Shown here piece by piece: positions 47,908-59,931 of a stretch of 64,000 nucleotides of DNA (position 1 is its first letter; each line of letters begins with the position of its first letter). Position numbers and translations under genes: made by a program. The stretch is from Fennellomyces sp. T-0311 (Eukaryota; Mucoromycota; Mucoromycetes; Mucorales; Lichtheimiaceae), in assembly GCA_025266875.1 (NCBI GenBank), contig JALLLT010000004.1:1116001-1180000 (forward strand), in the 5' to 3' direction. Below the pieces are notes generated by a model. That model searched no databases. It saw only the letters and a program-made list of their open reading frames with translations, and was not told the origin of the DNA.

Positions 47908-48690
47908 CACAAGAAGGCAAGTGACCGATGATCATCCTAAAGGGCTCGGATGGGGAAAAAGGTTCGAGTTGTGCATAGATTACAAAACACTTTTGCACGC
48001 CCGACATGTGTGGAATGGCTTGTTATGGTCACACGTATTCTGCGCGGATAATCAAAGTGTGGATGCTGGCATTTTCCCTACAACACACTCGGTACTTTTT
48101 CGAACTCTCCAAACTCCCTGTTTTTTTTTCTCTCACAGCTTAGGGCGTATAATTCAGCAGGGGAAAATGCGCTCGCCTTTTGCCCCTATTAAAAAACGAG
48201 TGGCGATAAAAAGAGATTCAAAGGGATCTGGGTCACCCTAGCTTGTGGCGGAGTGGAATTGTCAGTCCAACGTGGCACGTTCGTCCGACTTTATATGTCC
48301 ATTGCAAACATATTAAATTGGTTGGTGGCAGAAAAAGTAGGTCGCAAAAAAAGTTTGACACGTTTGCCGTGATCAAAAAATAGAATAGATGGAACAAACT
48401 GCATCATAGTTTTGTTCAGGACCCAAGATAAACAAAGGGGATCGACTCCAAAAGGGCTAATATGCAAGGGACCCCCCTATGGGCCAATCTCAGCGTTTTT
48501 TTTTGTGGATTGATGACAATCAATATATCACTTGTGTCTCCAGCAAAACACGTGGAGTGTAAGACGAGAAACGCATTATATATTTTGTCAAACAACAGCC
48601 TTGATCGCCGAACAAAACGTGGCAAACTCGGGGAATGTAATAATGGATAAAACGTGGGTCTGTGCAACTAGGTGGTTTGGTTCAAATATT
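47908..48690. other. Intergenic
   Basis: No supportable gene. A 106-codon forward frame at 47921-48241 lacks coding character. Confidence 0.45.
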
Positions 48691-49179
48691 TTATATATTG
48701 TCAAGATCTCGTTTCACAAAACTTTGAGGACTACGCTTGCCATGGACTGTATGGCCAAAGACGCCCATTGATTCATTATGCGCCGGCTCTTGGTGCTGCT
48801 TGGTCTTTCTGGTCTTGTGTTCTCGATCATGATGGTGGTCATTGTGCTCAAGAGCGATCTTTTCGTCGGCTGTGTCGACTGTGCCGTGCGCAGTATTGTG
48901 ATATTCTGGATGGACGACTGCATCCTTGCTTCGGTTCCATGGATCGCTCACCCCTAGATCAGGCTCACGATGGTGTTGCCAAGGTGCTGTTGTGATGGTA
49001 ATTTAAGGTTGCGTTAGAAAAAAAAAGTAGCTTGCTTTTTTTAAGCAACAGTCCAAACCTTTTCGGCTGTTTGCAGGAGGTATGGCGGAATAGTCTGCTT
49101 GCTGATGATGGTCGCTCATGATGCGGCGGTTCAGTGCTTTTCGTTTGCGCTGGTCGGCTTTATACAGTTTCCAAAGCAT
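48691..49179 (-). CDS. Small His-rich hydrophilic protein, unknown (138 aa)
   Basis: Two exons (49059-49179, 48691-48986) joined by a 72-nt intron, in phase. The product starts MLWKLYKADQRKRKALNRR and contains REPDLGVSDPWNRSKDAVVH, HNTAHGTVDTADEKIAL and a His/Asp cluster (EHNDHHHDREHKTRK), ending FVKRDLDNI. No signal peptide or membrane segment; it looks disordered and could bind metal. The intron removes a stop-containing stretch, supporting a genuine gene. No family recognised. Confidence 0.55.
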
Positions 49180-49513
49180 GGGTGATATCACTATGCAATC
49201 ATAGTTTCAGTTGTGCGGACCTAAAGCACGAGAGCCATTGTTTCTCTCCGCGGTTCACGTTGCAATTGTCATCCAACTTTTTTTTATCGATTATTTTAAT
49301 ATAAGTAATATAACCCTTGCGCAACTGGCCATTGTTTATCCATTGAAATGTCGCACATGTAGCACATTGGGGAACAATGGGTTGTCAGAGACATGTGAAC
49401 ACGGTGATTACGAAAGCTTTCTTTGGCGAGAGTCATACAATCTATAGCTATCTATAGGCAATCGCGCGGAAAAGACGATGCTCGAGCCATGTTCTAGAAT
49501 TGCTTCGTGAAAG
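49180..49513. other. Intergenic
   Basis: Promoter side of the His-rich gene and 3' side of the next minus-strand gene; nothing else seen. Confidence 0.5.
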
Positions 49514-50096
49514 TTACTTTTTAAAGAACCCTTTCATTTTATCGACAACGCCATCCTTCTTCTCGTCCGCCTTGTTGAACCCTTCTAAGCTCTTTTGGAT
49601 TTCGGCAATCGATTGCATATCCAGCTGGATTCCCGCCGCCTGCATTTCTTGCGCAAGCTTCTTGACCGTTTCCTTGACCTAACATCGATCCCATATCAGT
49701 TGCCACACTGCTTGCGTCGCGAGCTGCTTTCCTACCTCAGGATCGTTCATGATTTTCATCATCTGCCAAAAAGAAAAAGTTAATAGGGCAACCCATGGCA
49801 TGATTTTTTTATGTGTCTACCTCTGCAAAACCAGGCTGCTTTCCGCTTACGTCGATACCCTTTTTTTGCAGCAGGACAGTAAACTCGACTAGAGTGTCCA
49901 TGACTTGAGGGTTTTCTCTGATTTTCTGCACGATCGGATGTGCATTGGACGCGTTCCAGCCTTCGGGCATGGATGCTGCCCGCTGCACACTCGAGTGAAT
50001 GGATGCACCAAGCTGCACACGGGTGCGAGGGAGCTGTTGACGTGTCAGTGTCAGAGTGTGGCGACGAGCATGAGCGTTCACGAGACGTAGAAACAT
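49514..50096 (-). CDS. Small mitochondrial-type protein with STI1-like helices (155 aa)
   Basis: Three exons (49821-50096, 49736-49762, 49514-49678) close in phase. The first ~45 residues are rich in Arg, Thr and Leu without acidic residues (FLRLVNAHARRHTLTLTRQQ), a typical mitochondrial presequence. The rest is helical: HPIVQKIRENPQVMDTLVEF, KQPGFAEMMKIMNDPEV and VKKLAQEMQAAGIQL, with Asn-Pro/Asp-Pro spacing like STI1 (Hop/ubiquilin) repeats, then a Lys-rich end DKMKGFFKK. STI1-like domains bind clients or chaperones, so a mitochondrial chaperone-adaptor role is an inference. It is divergent from THOC1 with only 142 bp between the start codons. Confidence 0.75.
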
Positions 50097-50238
50097 TATG
50101 TACAAATTATTATTACGGGAGTTGTCTATTATATTATAGATGCTGCAGAGGAATAAAGAACTAAGTCACTGCCTGTACCATCAGAACACTTTAATACTCA
50201 CCTTTTTTTTGTGGTCTCTCATTCGCACACGTACAACA
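50097..50238. promoter_or_regulatory. Short bidirectional promoter, STI1-like gene / THOC1
   Basis: Only 142 bp separate two divergent ATGs. Contains a poly-T/CT stretch on the THOC1 side; no named factor site. Confidence 0.5.
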
Positions 50239-52703
50239 ATGACCACCACGCAATTCCAACACTATAAACATAATGTGGAAAATGCGATCAATACCTGCAT
50301 CGAGGCCAGTTTGGCAGCGAAATCCGATCCTGCTGTTGTCGAGGATCTGGTCAAATCGCACATCAAGCCGCTTTCTGGCGACGAGAACGTGCTCAACATT
50401 GTACTGGTCAAAGACAAGACAGATTGGCGAAAAAGTGTGAATGAACTTGTGTTTCGCAGAACGTTGCTCGATCTCGTGGTATGTTTATCGTTTAACAATC
50501 TACGAAACAGAGACATTAAGGCTTCTACTTCACAAAAGGATCGTTTGCCAGAGACATCTGAGCACTTTACACGGCTGTTCAACGGTCTCGACATTGTTTT
50601 ATCCTCAGCAGAACAAGGTAAAACACAAGCCGTTATAGCATTGGCAACAGCCTGACACGTCTCGCAAAGGATACTTGGACGCGGTTGTTCCGTTGACACT
50701 GATCGAAGAATTGCTGGACGCGCACACGATCAACGGGTGCGAACAATTGTTTGATTACATCGAAGAACGAAAGGCGCGGCTCACGGTGGTTAGTCAATCA
50801 CACACACACAATCATCATTACGTTCAACCAACGATCCTCTCCTGTCCACTCTAGAACATGATTCCCGGTCGAGGTAAAGGTCTTGTCTTGCTTCGCATGT
50901 GCAACGAGTTACTTCGTCGACTATCCAAAGAAAGAAATACCGTGTTTTGCGGCCGGATCCTCATGTTCCTGGCCAACTCGTTTCCTTTGGGTGAACGTTC
51001 AGGTAGAGCTTTTGTAATCTGATTATGTGATGTTGCATGAATGACCATGGATTGCTGCAGGTGTCAATTTGCGAGGCGACTTTAACACCGAGGAACCCGT
51101 GAAATACGATAGCAACGAAGACGTGGATGCTGATCCCAACATGTCAGGTAAGAACCATATGTGCTGGCAAGAGTAACGTGCGCCAAAACCGCTCTGCTTT
51201 CTAGAGGATCAAAAGACTTTCTACAAGCTGTTCTGGTCCACTCGAAAGTACTTCACCAACCCGCCAATCATATTCCAAAAGGACGCATTCGATGAGTTGC
51301 GCAAGGTAATTGCTGGATCCACCAAGTATGAGGAGCACGCAGTAATGAAGCGTTCAGGGCGGAGATGCCATACTGGAGCGGTTCAAGCAAATCTCAAACA
51401 ACGAACAAGCGGTCTCCGGTGACTCTGGACGCGCCACCGAGCGAACGGGTGCCAAACGGAAAAACAGCGATGCCATGGACATCGACTCGGAAGAGAACAA
51501 CGACACCGCGCAAAAAATGTTGGATGAAATCAATCGAGACTACCAGTTCCCTCGGCTACTGAGCAGTCGCAAGCTTTTGGAGCTCGAGGTATGCCGGCTC
51601 GCATAGATCACCATACAAGCCTAACAAGCGCGGACGATAGATTGAAGATACCCGATTCCGTCGAAACGTGATTGTCCAGTTCCTAATCCTATTCCAATAC
51701 CTGTCTGGGTTCACTCAGGAGGAGAAGGATGCCACTCAAAAGCTACTGACATCCCGTGGAGCAACCAAACAGTCCCTGGTACAGCCGGCGTACACACTGG
51801 AAGGAGAAGAGGTAAGCTTTTCCTTTTTTAGCATCGAAATAACCGATGGTTAACGAAACACGGCAGTTGCAATGGGTGGATGATACGCGGAAAAGCATGA
51901 TTGATCTGCTTAAGCAGACAAAACCTCATGGTGAACTATATACAGATATTGTCCAAACCATCCTGCGCCACGAGCGAAACTGGGTATGGCAGGCAGTGGC
52001 GGCTTTGTTACTTTTGTATTAAGCAAGGCGATCATAGATTGTTTGGAAGGCATCCGGTTGTCCTCCCTTTGAGAAACCACCGGCCGAATTACCAATCGAA
52101 ACCGACACCGCTCGTGCCAGCAAGCGTGCGCGATTGGCAACAGTAAGTCTCGAACTTGCTCTTTGCCCGCTGGACTAACCGTTGATCTCCATAGATATCA
52201 CTGAATCCTTACCGCTTTTCTTACGGAAATCCCGAAACCACCGCCATGTACGGCCAACCCCAGGAGCAAGTAACAAAGGTTATGCAGTAAGTTATTTCGT
52301 GTGTGACGCGGGATGTGGATGGAGCTAAAAAAAGAAAACGCGTGGATGATATAGAACAAGACCAAAACTGCCCAACCCCGTGGAAGTGATTGATGCTACT
52401 CTGGCGCATCTTGAGAATGATCAGGATACGTCCATCAACGAGCGGTTCGATATTGCCAGTGGTGCGGTGTTCCAGGCAACCCGTTTACTGTTCAAATCAC
52501 ACGCTTCGCTCATTCCAAAGATATACAATATCAGAAAAGAAGTCTACAAGACTGTAAAGGATCCATCAAAAAAGGAGGAGGAAGGCGACAGTCAATCAAA
52601 GACAGCCATTCCGGTGGACGATAAGACCGAACAGCATTTAGAAGCAGAAGTCAAGGTTTTGAGAGCGACCAAGAACCTAATCCTTGGAGCTTCCAATAGC
52701 TAA
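50239..52703 (+). CDS. THOC1: THO complex subunit 1 / Hpr1 (618 aa)
   Basis: Hpr1/THOC1 is the scaffold of the THO complex, coupling RNA polymerase II elongation to mRNP packaging and export. Twelve exons close in phase at 618 residues: 50239-50478, 50521-50617, 50670-50788, 50855-51002, 51061-51147, 51205-51305, 51358-51588, 51641-51811, 51867-51983, 52038-52142, 52195-52286 and 52355-52703. Recognisable blocks: [102 protein letters not shown] and [17 protein letters not shown]. The C-terminal region is charged. Intron 1 is short (42 nt) and its acceptor less certain. Confidence 0.94.
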
Positions 52704-52991
52704 AACAATAAACTCTTATATCCTTTAGCATCATGTACATATACACCCACATACTTACTACAAGCTCTTTGCTAAATAATTCACTTGTGCATGGATTCTT
52801 TCAAATAAAGACATTCGCTCAAGTAGCGCCATATTGCAACGTCCATGTACCATATAAATCCTGCAAACACGCTTCGGTATGGGTAGAGGTCCCTGGCTGG
52901 ATCGATACCCATCGGGGTTGCGATCTTTGAGCCAAAGTTCTGGTTACAATGGCTTCTTTTGTAGTACTATGGTGGCGGATACCATTTCAGG
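52704..52991. other. THOC1 3' flank
   Basis: Contains a near-consensus AATAAA shortly after the stop codon; no gene. Confidence 0.4.
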
Positions 52992-52993
52992 TA

Positions 52994-53093
52994 CAATATT
53001 TCCAAAAGGTAATGGCGCGTGTCAGCTGACATCTCATGTATAATTTGTATTATAAAATGCTGAAGCTAGCGACATTACTTGTTGAAAAAACTG
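52994..53093. mobile_element. Tc1/mariner-type MITE, copy B (100 bp)
   Basis: Left end CAATATTTCCAAAAGGTAAT and right end AGCGACATTACTTGTTG...AACTG match the ends of the element at 1914-2057, and the middle shares the ATTATAAAAT region. TA flanks both sides (52992-52993, 53094-53095). More diverged and 44 bp shorter than copy A. Confidence 0.65.
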
Positions 53094-53095
53094 TA

Positions 53096-54609
53096 TATCT
53101 GCGAACATTTAAGGTTTTTGATCGACCCACACAGTAGCTGGCTGGACCAGACATATATTGACTGCAGTGATAAAAGGCATTACACAGTGCCTAGAATATA
53201 AATCTTACTTTTTGTATATGCATATTTATGACTGATCTACACTTTGTCAGACCTTATCTCTTATTTCACACTTTTGGTTAGAAAGTAAGAAGTATTGTTT
53301 TCAAAACAGAAAATACTATTACGATTGAATCCGAATGCCGGGAATCACATACAACTTGCCCATTATGCTACGATAGTCTACTGTCAAGAAAATAAGGGGT
53401 AGTACATACTTTTTCGAACTTGTGGATGAAGGAGGGGCTTGTCATGATGATGTTAATGATTGTGAAACCTCTTTGCTGTCCGGAACAACCCAATTCAAGT
53501 TCAAGATCCGTTGTTCGTGGCTGCTGTGTAACAGACCACTGTGTATCAATCTAAAGAAGTTGACTCACTTGGATCAAAAAGAAGCTTATCGCTTTGTTTA
53601 CTTTTTTTCATTATGAAAGAAAGAGTTACATCTTGAGTTCAATGCATTTCGCTTCGGTGTGACAGACTGACGAATCAATGCAACTGGGTGTTTCAAACAT
53701 TGCATATAAACATACTGTCATGTTGTTTTGCTCCTTAAATGTACATTTTTACAAGATCAGCATCGCAGGACAAAAAAGTTGTTTGATGCCTAGCTGGAGC
53801 TGCTGCTAACTGGCTTCCGACACGAATACGCATTCTCGAAAGCGTGTATCCGTCATGAAATTCATATACAACAAGGCTGTTACAAAAGTGTATTAGCGAG
53901 TACGCTAGTCCAAGAACAGTGGAGCCTGGTGGGTTAGACAAATCATACACGGTGCGTTTACCTTGATGAACAGCCCCGCAACAAGATTTATATGATTTAC
54001 CATTTGACTGGTAAAACTTAATGAGGAAAAGAATCCATTTCACTAACCAGGTAAAAACTCATTACGTAGAGGTCCGTCATCATCCCATGGCATTTACCAA
54101 AGATAGCGCGTACGTGGCTTTGAATAAATTAAAGCAGGCTTAGGAATTTGTTTGTTTTCGTGTGGAAGCTTTGTAGTGGTTAATCCGAAGCACGAGAAAC
54201 GTCTTGCCAACGAATGAAAACACATCATCGTGTTACCAATCACTGGGTGGATACTGCCACCGCCTTTCTCTTTTTTTGTTACACAAAACGGTAAGTTGCA
54301 GTAGAAGGAAGATGATCAATATTACTTTTTCAAAAAGAAATCAAAAAAGGCCGTCTATACGATAGATTCTCGCTTTCGGTTGCCTTTGTAGGCTTGACTA
54401 TAGGCTTTTTTTAACTCCCTTCCTTGCATGCAAAAATGCAAGTACATCATGTCTGGCAAACTGCGCCTCATCACTTTTATAATGCCGTGCATGTACCACC
54501 TGGACGCGACCATTTTTGGGCTTTGCAATCCAAGTGTAGCATTTAACCAGATATATATAAAAAGAGCCCCGTTTTCCCACTGGCATACTTCGGCTTGATC
54601 CGTTTAATA
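53096..54609. other. Intergenic, possible small frame on minus strand
   Basis: Mostly AT-rich. A minus-strand frame at 53735-54043 encodes TVYDLSNPPGSTVLGLAYSL and has some protein-like character, with an ATG (MPWDDDGPLRNEFLP) 50 nt upstream, but the splice phases do not fit, so no gene is called. A TATA-like element for the next gene sits at its right end. Confidence 0.35.
54552..54563 (+). promoter_or_regulatory. TATA-like element of UPF0658 gene
   Basis: TATATATAAAAA about 50 nt upstream of the ATG at 54610, in the right position for a short 5' UTR. Confidence 0.4.
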
Positions 54610-56157
54610 ATGTTTTGGTCACGTAGCAACCCGCTCTTTAAAACTAACGATTCAATAATAACTATCTCGCTTATCACTGCGGAGGCCATTATAATATGTT
54701 TTCTGGAAGGCTTTGTTGTTATGAATCACTTACAACTCGTCAGCAATTGCGCAATGGACCGCAATGGCGAAGGTATATATATTTAAAGCACAACAAGTTT
54801 CACGCGATCAGCGTTACTGACTCTTACACAATCAAGGTGTTAGCGAGTCCGATTTGATTTATCATTCCCTCTTTATCGTTGCTCAGGTTTTCCAAATTTT
54901 ACTGTGTGTCGATGCACTGTATCAGAAAAACACCGGTATTTCATCATAAGACGCCTCTGGGCTTAGTAAACTTACTGACATTTGACTCTGCTTTAGCGCA
55001 ATTAATCACTCTGGTTGCATTTGGATTTCTTGTTGTTGGTAAGTGTATGATCTGTACTGTGGATCAAAACGACTAACCCCTAAATTCTGTATATTAGTGT
55101 AAGCCTTGATAAACTCTTTCTATCACCAAAAAACTTATGTGCGTTTAATAGCTACGGAGGTATCCAACTGGAACAGCACATGATACTTGAACAAGTCGGA
55201 TGGTAAAAATGGGATTGTAAAAAAGTAAGGGAGCTACAGAGTTATTCTAACACAACACCACAGTGGACCTGAAACATTCTGGGATCCTGTCGATCCTCGT
55301 TGGCCAGACACTCCGGAAGGACAAACAATGGCAAAGGACTTTTATCGCAGTAAAATGCGACCGTTGGAATATGCCATCATTGGATTGATTCCTAGCTTCT
55401 TCCTTGTCATTGCATTCTTTGCATGGCGACTACGCAAGGAATTTGCATGGGACAACTATCGTAACTTTTCTGCTGATATGAGGTAAAAGCTTTATACACA
55501 AACAAAGAGCCACACTAAAAAAGAAACATTACACGTAGAATCCGCAACGGCTTGATTATTACCAGCGTGCTATTGACACTGCTCAAACTGGACTTTTACT
55601 TTGTATTTTCATTTGCTGCGCAACTGATTCCGTCGCAAAAACTGCACTACGATGAAACGATCACTGAAACGGTCCTTGTCTTTGTGCTGGGCGCACTGGG
55701 GCTAAGTCTGGCGATTCTTGCGGTCTACCGAGAAAACATGTACATGATGGGAGCCTTTATCGTTGGATGCGTCCTGGCACTGGTGTATCTCATTTATCGA
55801 CTGGCGCGGATCGCCATGCCCCGACCGGACGCTAGCGATCCTTACGAGTTCACTCGAAAGTTCTTGATCTTTACTGTCGTCGTGGCGATGGCCCTGGTTC
55901 TACTTACTGCCGCGGTGGCCGTCAAGTGCTTTTTGAATCTAAAGAAGGGAATCTATGTGTTTGCGCACAAGTCGGCGAACAAGGACAAGCAACATGATTT
56001 GGCTATCGATCAGGTGTCCGAGGAGTTGGAGATGGGTGGCAGTGAGCAATCGCACGACAAGTTCTTTGATAAAACGCTCGTGGAAGACGATCAACAACAA
56101 CGTCGTGGCGCTCCTTCTTCGAGAAGAAACAACGATGACATGTGGACCATCGAATAA
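54610..56157 (+). CDS. UPF0658-type multipass Golgi membrane protein (397 aa)
   Basis: Exons 54610-54772, 54837-54935, 54997-55038, 55098 (one nucleotide), 55152-55202, 55264-55482 and 55539-56157 give 397 residues. Without the single T at 55098, flanked by perfect sites (tattag|T|gtaagc), the phases do not fit. Hydrophobic segments: [129 protein letters not shown] and [20 protein letters not shown]. The C-terminal tail is cytosolic-type and charged. The loop [12 protein letters not shown] and the overall layout match the fungal UPF0658 family, whose S. pombe members localise to the Golgi. The molecular function of the family is unknown. Confidence 0.85.
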
Positions 56158-56760
56158 ACTGGAATTGTATTTGCGGACACCCCCTCTTTTACGTTTGTAT
56201 ATGTATTATGTAGATATATTTTCAAAAAAAAACAGAATTTAAAGTCTTTTTTAAAAAGCACGTGTATGGAAGAGTGAAAGCGTTTTCCCTTCATTGGTAA
56301 ACCACTATGGAGGGTTGAAGGAGTTACATAATTGAAGGTTGACTCCCCATTGCTCATATATTCTCGGTAGACTCCCTCTATTTGTTTGTGGACTCCATGC
56401 CACATACACACAACAAAAGCGTCTTTGCATGGTGTTCCACAGCGCAGGATCGCAATTATGTCCAAATTAATTGCCATCGTATTTATGCTTCAGTTTATTA
56501 AAAAAGACTGTTGCTCGGGAACCAGAGCATGTAGCGCGTAATCGGGTGTGTGCGTGCATAGCGTGCGTATAATAAGCAGAAAAGTGCAAGTCCTCCTTGC
56601 CGATGAACTTTGTTTAGATGATGGGACACCAAAATACGCCCTAGAATCATGCGGTTCAACTTACTACGGGCCTTAGGCCTTAACGGCGCGTGTTCCGACA
56701 TCGGATTTAAGTATTTAAACGCGCTACGAAATTGCGCTGAGTTTTCGACTCTTTTTCTTT
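56158..56760. other. Intergenic
   Basis: 3' flank of the UPF0658 gene and promoter of the PX gene; nothing else identified. Confidence 0.5.
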
Positions 56761-57976
56761 ATGGATTATCAAAAACGCTTGACCGAACTGTTGGAATTAT
56801 GCCAAGACTCATGGGTGAACTTGCGTGAGGAGCAGCAACTTCATTCCGACACACATTTGCAGCAAGCTACGCAGGATTTACATCTTGGGATCAAACAACT
56901 GGTTCAAATTCAAGATGCTATCGACGACGACGAGACGATCACGCATGACTCTGACTGGCGGACAAAAGCGGATGCCACTATACAAAATGTGCGAGAACGA
57001 CTCCAATTGGCGATGCGAGGTATGAATGCCATGTCAGAGATTGTGTGCTTGGGCTAATAATAAGTGGGGAAAAAAAGATCGTGCGAGTAGTGAACTTACA
57101 CCAGTTAAAACATCTGCATCGACGCCAATTATGGCAACCAGCTCATCGACGTCCACGTTTTCCACTACTGCATCACTTTTATCAGCCGATAGACATGTGT
57201 CCAGCAGCGCATCATCAGCATCGTCGGTCATGAACACAAGCATACCCGAGGAGGAGGACGGGGACGACGATAAAGTGCAGCGGACGTTCGGCCGGCGGTC
57301 GATCACGGTGGAGGACTGGGAGCCGTCGCCGCCTCGACGATTACCGAGAATCCCGCTGTTTAAGAACTTAAAGCCTACCCGGTCGACGCCGCTGCCGGGA
57401 GCACAGATTAGCCTGTACAATTACGACGAGAACAATGAACGGCACGAGCTGTTTGCATCTGACGCCATTGTCAATCATCCATTGCGGATAGGTGTTGGGT
57501 GAGACGGAGCTTTTGTTTGTTTCAGCAGCACAGGCTCATTGCTTCTCTTTCCTTTAGCTACGGAAGCTACATTTGCTACAACTGCACCGTGCTTAGCGAC
57601 AAAGTATGCAGCCGCCTATTTTTGGAAAGCCTGTCCAGTGATCACTGACGTCAGTTCTGTAGAGCCCTCCGATTTCAGTCCGGAAAAGGTATTCTGATTT
57701 CGTCGACCTGCGCGAGGGACTGGTGAAGCGATACCCGAGACTCAAGACAAGTATACCCAAGCTGCCGCCCAAGAAAGTCGTCGGTAAGTCTACAGTTGTC
57801 TGTCTGTGAGGCCGTGTGTGTATGTGTGTGCTCATTGTCTGTGTGTCCTCCCAGGCAAATTCACGCCAGCGTTTGTGGAACAGCGTCGCCGCGACCTGGA
57901 GTATTTCTTCAAATACGTAGTTTTGCACCCAACCCTGGGCACTAGTGCAACTGTCATGCACTGGATAGCACCCTAA
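56761..57976 (+). CDS. PX-domain protein, YPT35-like (322 aa)
   Basis: Five exons (56761-57019, 57078-57498, 57558-57603, 57663-57783, 57855-57976) close in phase. Residues 1-86 are helical and Gln/Asp-rich. Residues ~90-200 are Ser/Thr-rich and disordered (ATSSSTSTFSTTASLLSAD, then acidic PEEEDGDDD). The C-terminal ~110 residues form a PX domain, which binds phosphoinositides: YGSYICYNCTV, PPISVRKRYSDFVDLREGL (the Arg-Tyr-Ser/D signature), RYPRLKTSIPKLPPKKVVG (the PxxP loop) and RRRDLEYFFKYVVLHPTLG. The short PX form ending soon after the HPxLG motif resembles fungal Ypt35-type endosomal/vacuolar proteins. Convergent with the rhomboid gene. Confidence 0.88.
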
Positions 57977-58136
57977 TCCACCCTCCTTCCGCATCCATCA
58001 TCACCTTTTTTTTATTTGTATTTGCATCTATCTTTCCTATACTTTTACAGACACCACCCCGTGCATTTAGTAAATATATAACTTTCAGTGCCCCCACAGC
58101 AAAGGGCAACGCTTGACAGAGAACATTCCATTGGAC

Positions 58137-59931
58137 CTATTCAATGACCAAACAGCGTCGCACAGCATTAGGCATATCAGATCGTTTATTGACATTTTTC
58201 TTTTTGATTGGACCGCCTTGCAGCCATTTAAATGTCGCACCAGCCGTTGACTGGAAGACACGAGAGGTATTTACAGCCGGGACAGATCTATCGCAGCCGG
58301 TCAGTACAAGCGGGTAGCCACTCGAACAGAACATACCTGGGACGGGTCCGCTGCCTTGTAAAAAGAAGTGATGGTGGCGGCAAATAGGATGATCAGTATC
58401 ACAAATGCCACAGCACGGATAACCCATGTGATCATTTTGCCCTTCTTGCCCATACCGGGCCGCATAGGTGCAATCATAGCACCCATCACAATGCCAACAA
58501 CAAACCCACCTATAGGGCAGGTAATGTTAGTGCGCTCTTCTTCACCCAATTCGCCGTCCTTTACCTAAGTGAGCAAAGTTATCCAGGCCAGGAAGCAAGC
58601 CCAGGACAAGCGATACAACCGTGACCACCAAGAGCATCAACAGTTCTCGGACCGGGCGAGCGATTGTTTTCCAGTTGACAATCACGTCGATAAACATGTA
58701 CCCAATAAGGCCAAACAATGCGCCAGAGCAGCCCATACTCGCTAATAGTGCACGCTGTTAGGGCCATCCGAGTAGCAGTCGCACGGTCTATCTTACCTGT
58801 TGTCGTTTGAGACAGCATGGCACTGAGGACAAATCCCCAGATACCCGAGGCCATGTACAGAACAATGTATCGCGGAGCACCAAGAACGCATTCGAGATCG
58901 GCACCGAGACGCAAATGAGACAGCATATTAATGACATAATGGACAACTCCAGCATGGAGAAAGATGGGCGTGATAAAGCGAAAGTTTTGATCCGGAACAG
59001 CCGTGGATCCAAATCCTCCAAAGCCGCACAGATCTTCCAACGTACATGTTTCATCTTCACGATAGCAGTACTGAAAGGATGTCGCGGTGGAGTATTCTGG
59101 AAGTGGCCGCATGCATGGCGTGAATCGTGCGCCCATGTTGATCAGTACCTATGTGCCGCGATTAATGCATAAAATACATCCCCAACAAGCTGTGGCTTCT
59201 CTACTCACTGTAAAACTGGGCCCGATCATTGGGTTAAACGAGGGACTTGTTTGAATGACGCTCCCGGTCATTTGTGAGTTTTTAACGAGTTCGACTATGA
59301 GGACGATCAACATGGCGGTGCCTGACAACCAACTGAACCACGGCCGCCGCTGGGGACCTAACAACAAACGCATAGCAAAGCTTCGTTTTTCTGCCGGATC
59401 TACGGGCTGCTGGAGATACGGTGGATAAGAAGTGCCTTGCTGTAACGGCTGTTGCGGTTGTGCAGGTAATCCTTTGTTATAGTGATCTTCTTCCGCAGAT
59501 TCGAGACGCATAAATCCATCGGAACGCAAAGTAGATTTTCCAGAGTTACCATAGTAAGCGGGCTCATTCGTTCTATACAGGTCCTGGCTCATATCTTCCA
59601 CCGCCGTCTTTTCGCCTGCATTGTTGTCCCGAAACGTGTCTACGCCAAAGTTGTGATGACTATTGGCTGCGTATTCACTGGTAGTTGTCGAGACATGCAT
59701 GGGCATGGGGGCTGATACCGAAGCTGGCGATCGGAAACCTGTTGATGATTCTGCATAAACTGGAGAAGGAATGATGGACGGTGATTTGGCTGCGAATTGA
59801 ACATGAGGTGATCCAGCTTCATGAAGTGGAATGTCCGTCGCCGGACTATCATCCCAATTTCTGCGTGTTGGTGGTGGTGAATGTAAATACTGTGCTGCAA
59901 AGCCTGGATTGACGTTCTGATCACGATCCAT
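58137..59931 (-). CDS. Rhomboid-family intramembrane serine protease (512 aa)
   Basis: Five exons (59209-59931, 58797-59148, 58565-58741, 58337-58509, 58137-58250) close in phase. The N-terminal ~190 residues are polar and Ser/Gln-rich, facing the cytosol. The first membrane segment (WLSGTAMLIVLIVELV) is followed by MIGPSFTVLINMGARFTPCM, a loop typical of fungal rhomboids, then HAGVVHYVINMLSHLRLGAD (oxyanion His/Asn), YIVLYMASGIWGFVLSAML, catalytic GCSGALFGLIGYMF (GxSG) and catalytic His in DNFAHLGGFVVG. Further segments and a Lys-rich tail follow. The Ser-His dyad is intact, so it should be proteolytically active. The substrate is unknown. The exon 4-5 join is the least certain. Confidence 0.92.

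Noticed and set aside
47921..48241. 106-codon forward frame
   Set aside because: Contains poly-T-encoded Phe runs and no splice or start support; random-looking.
53735..54093. Possible two-exon minus-strand gene (MPWDDDGPLRNEFLP plus TVYDLSNPPGS)
   Set aside because: Pieces look coding but no GT-AG pair joins them in phase; kept only as a note in the intergenic entry.
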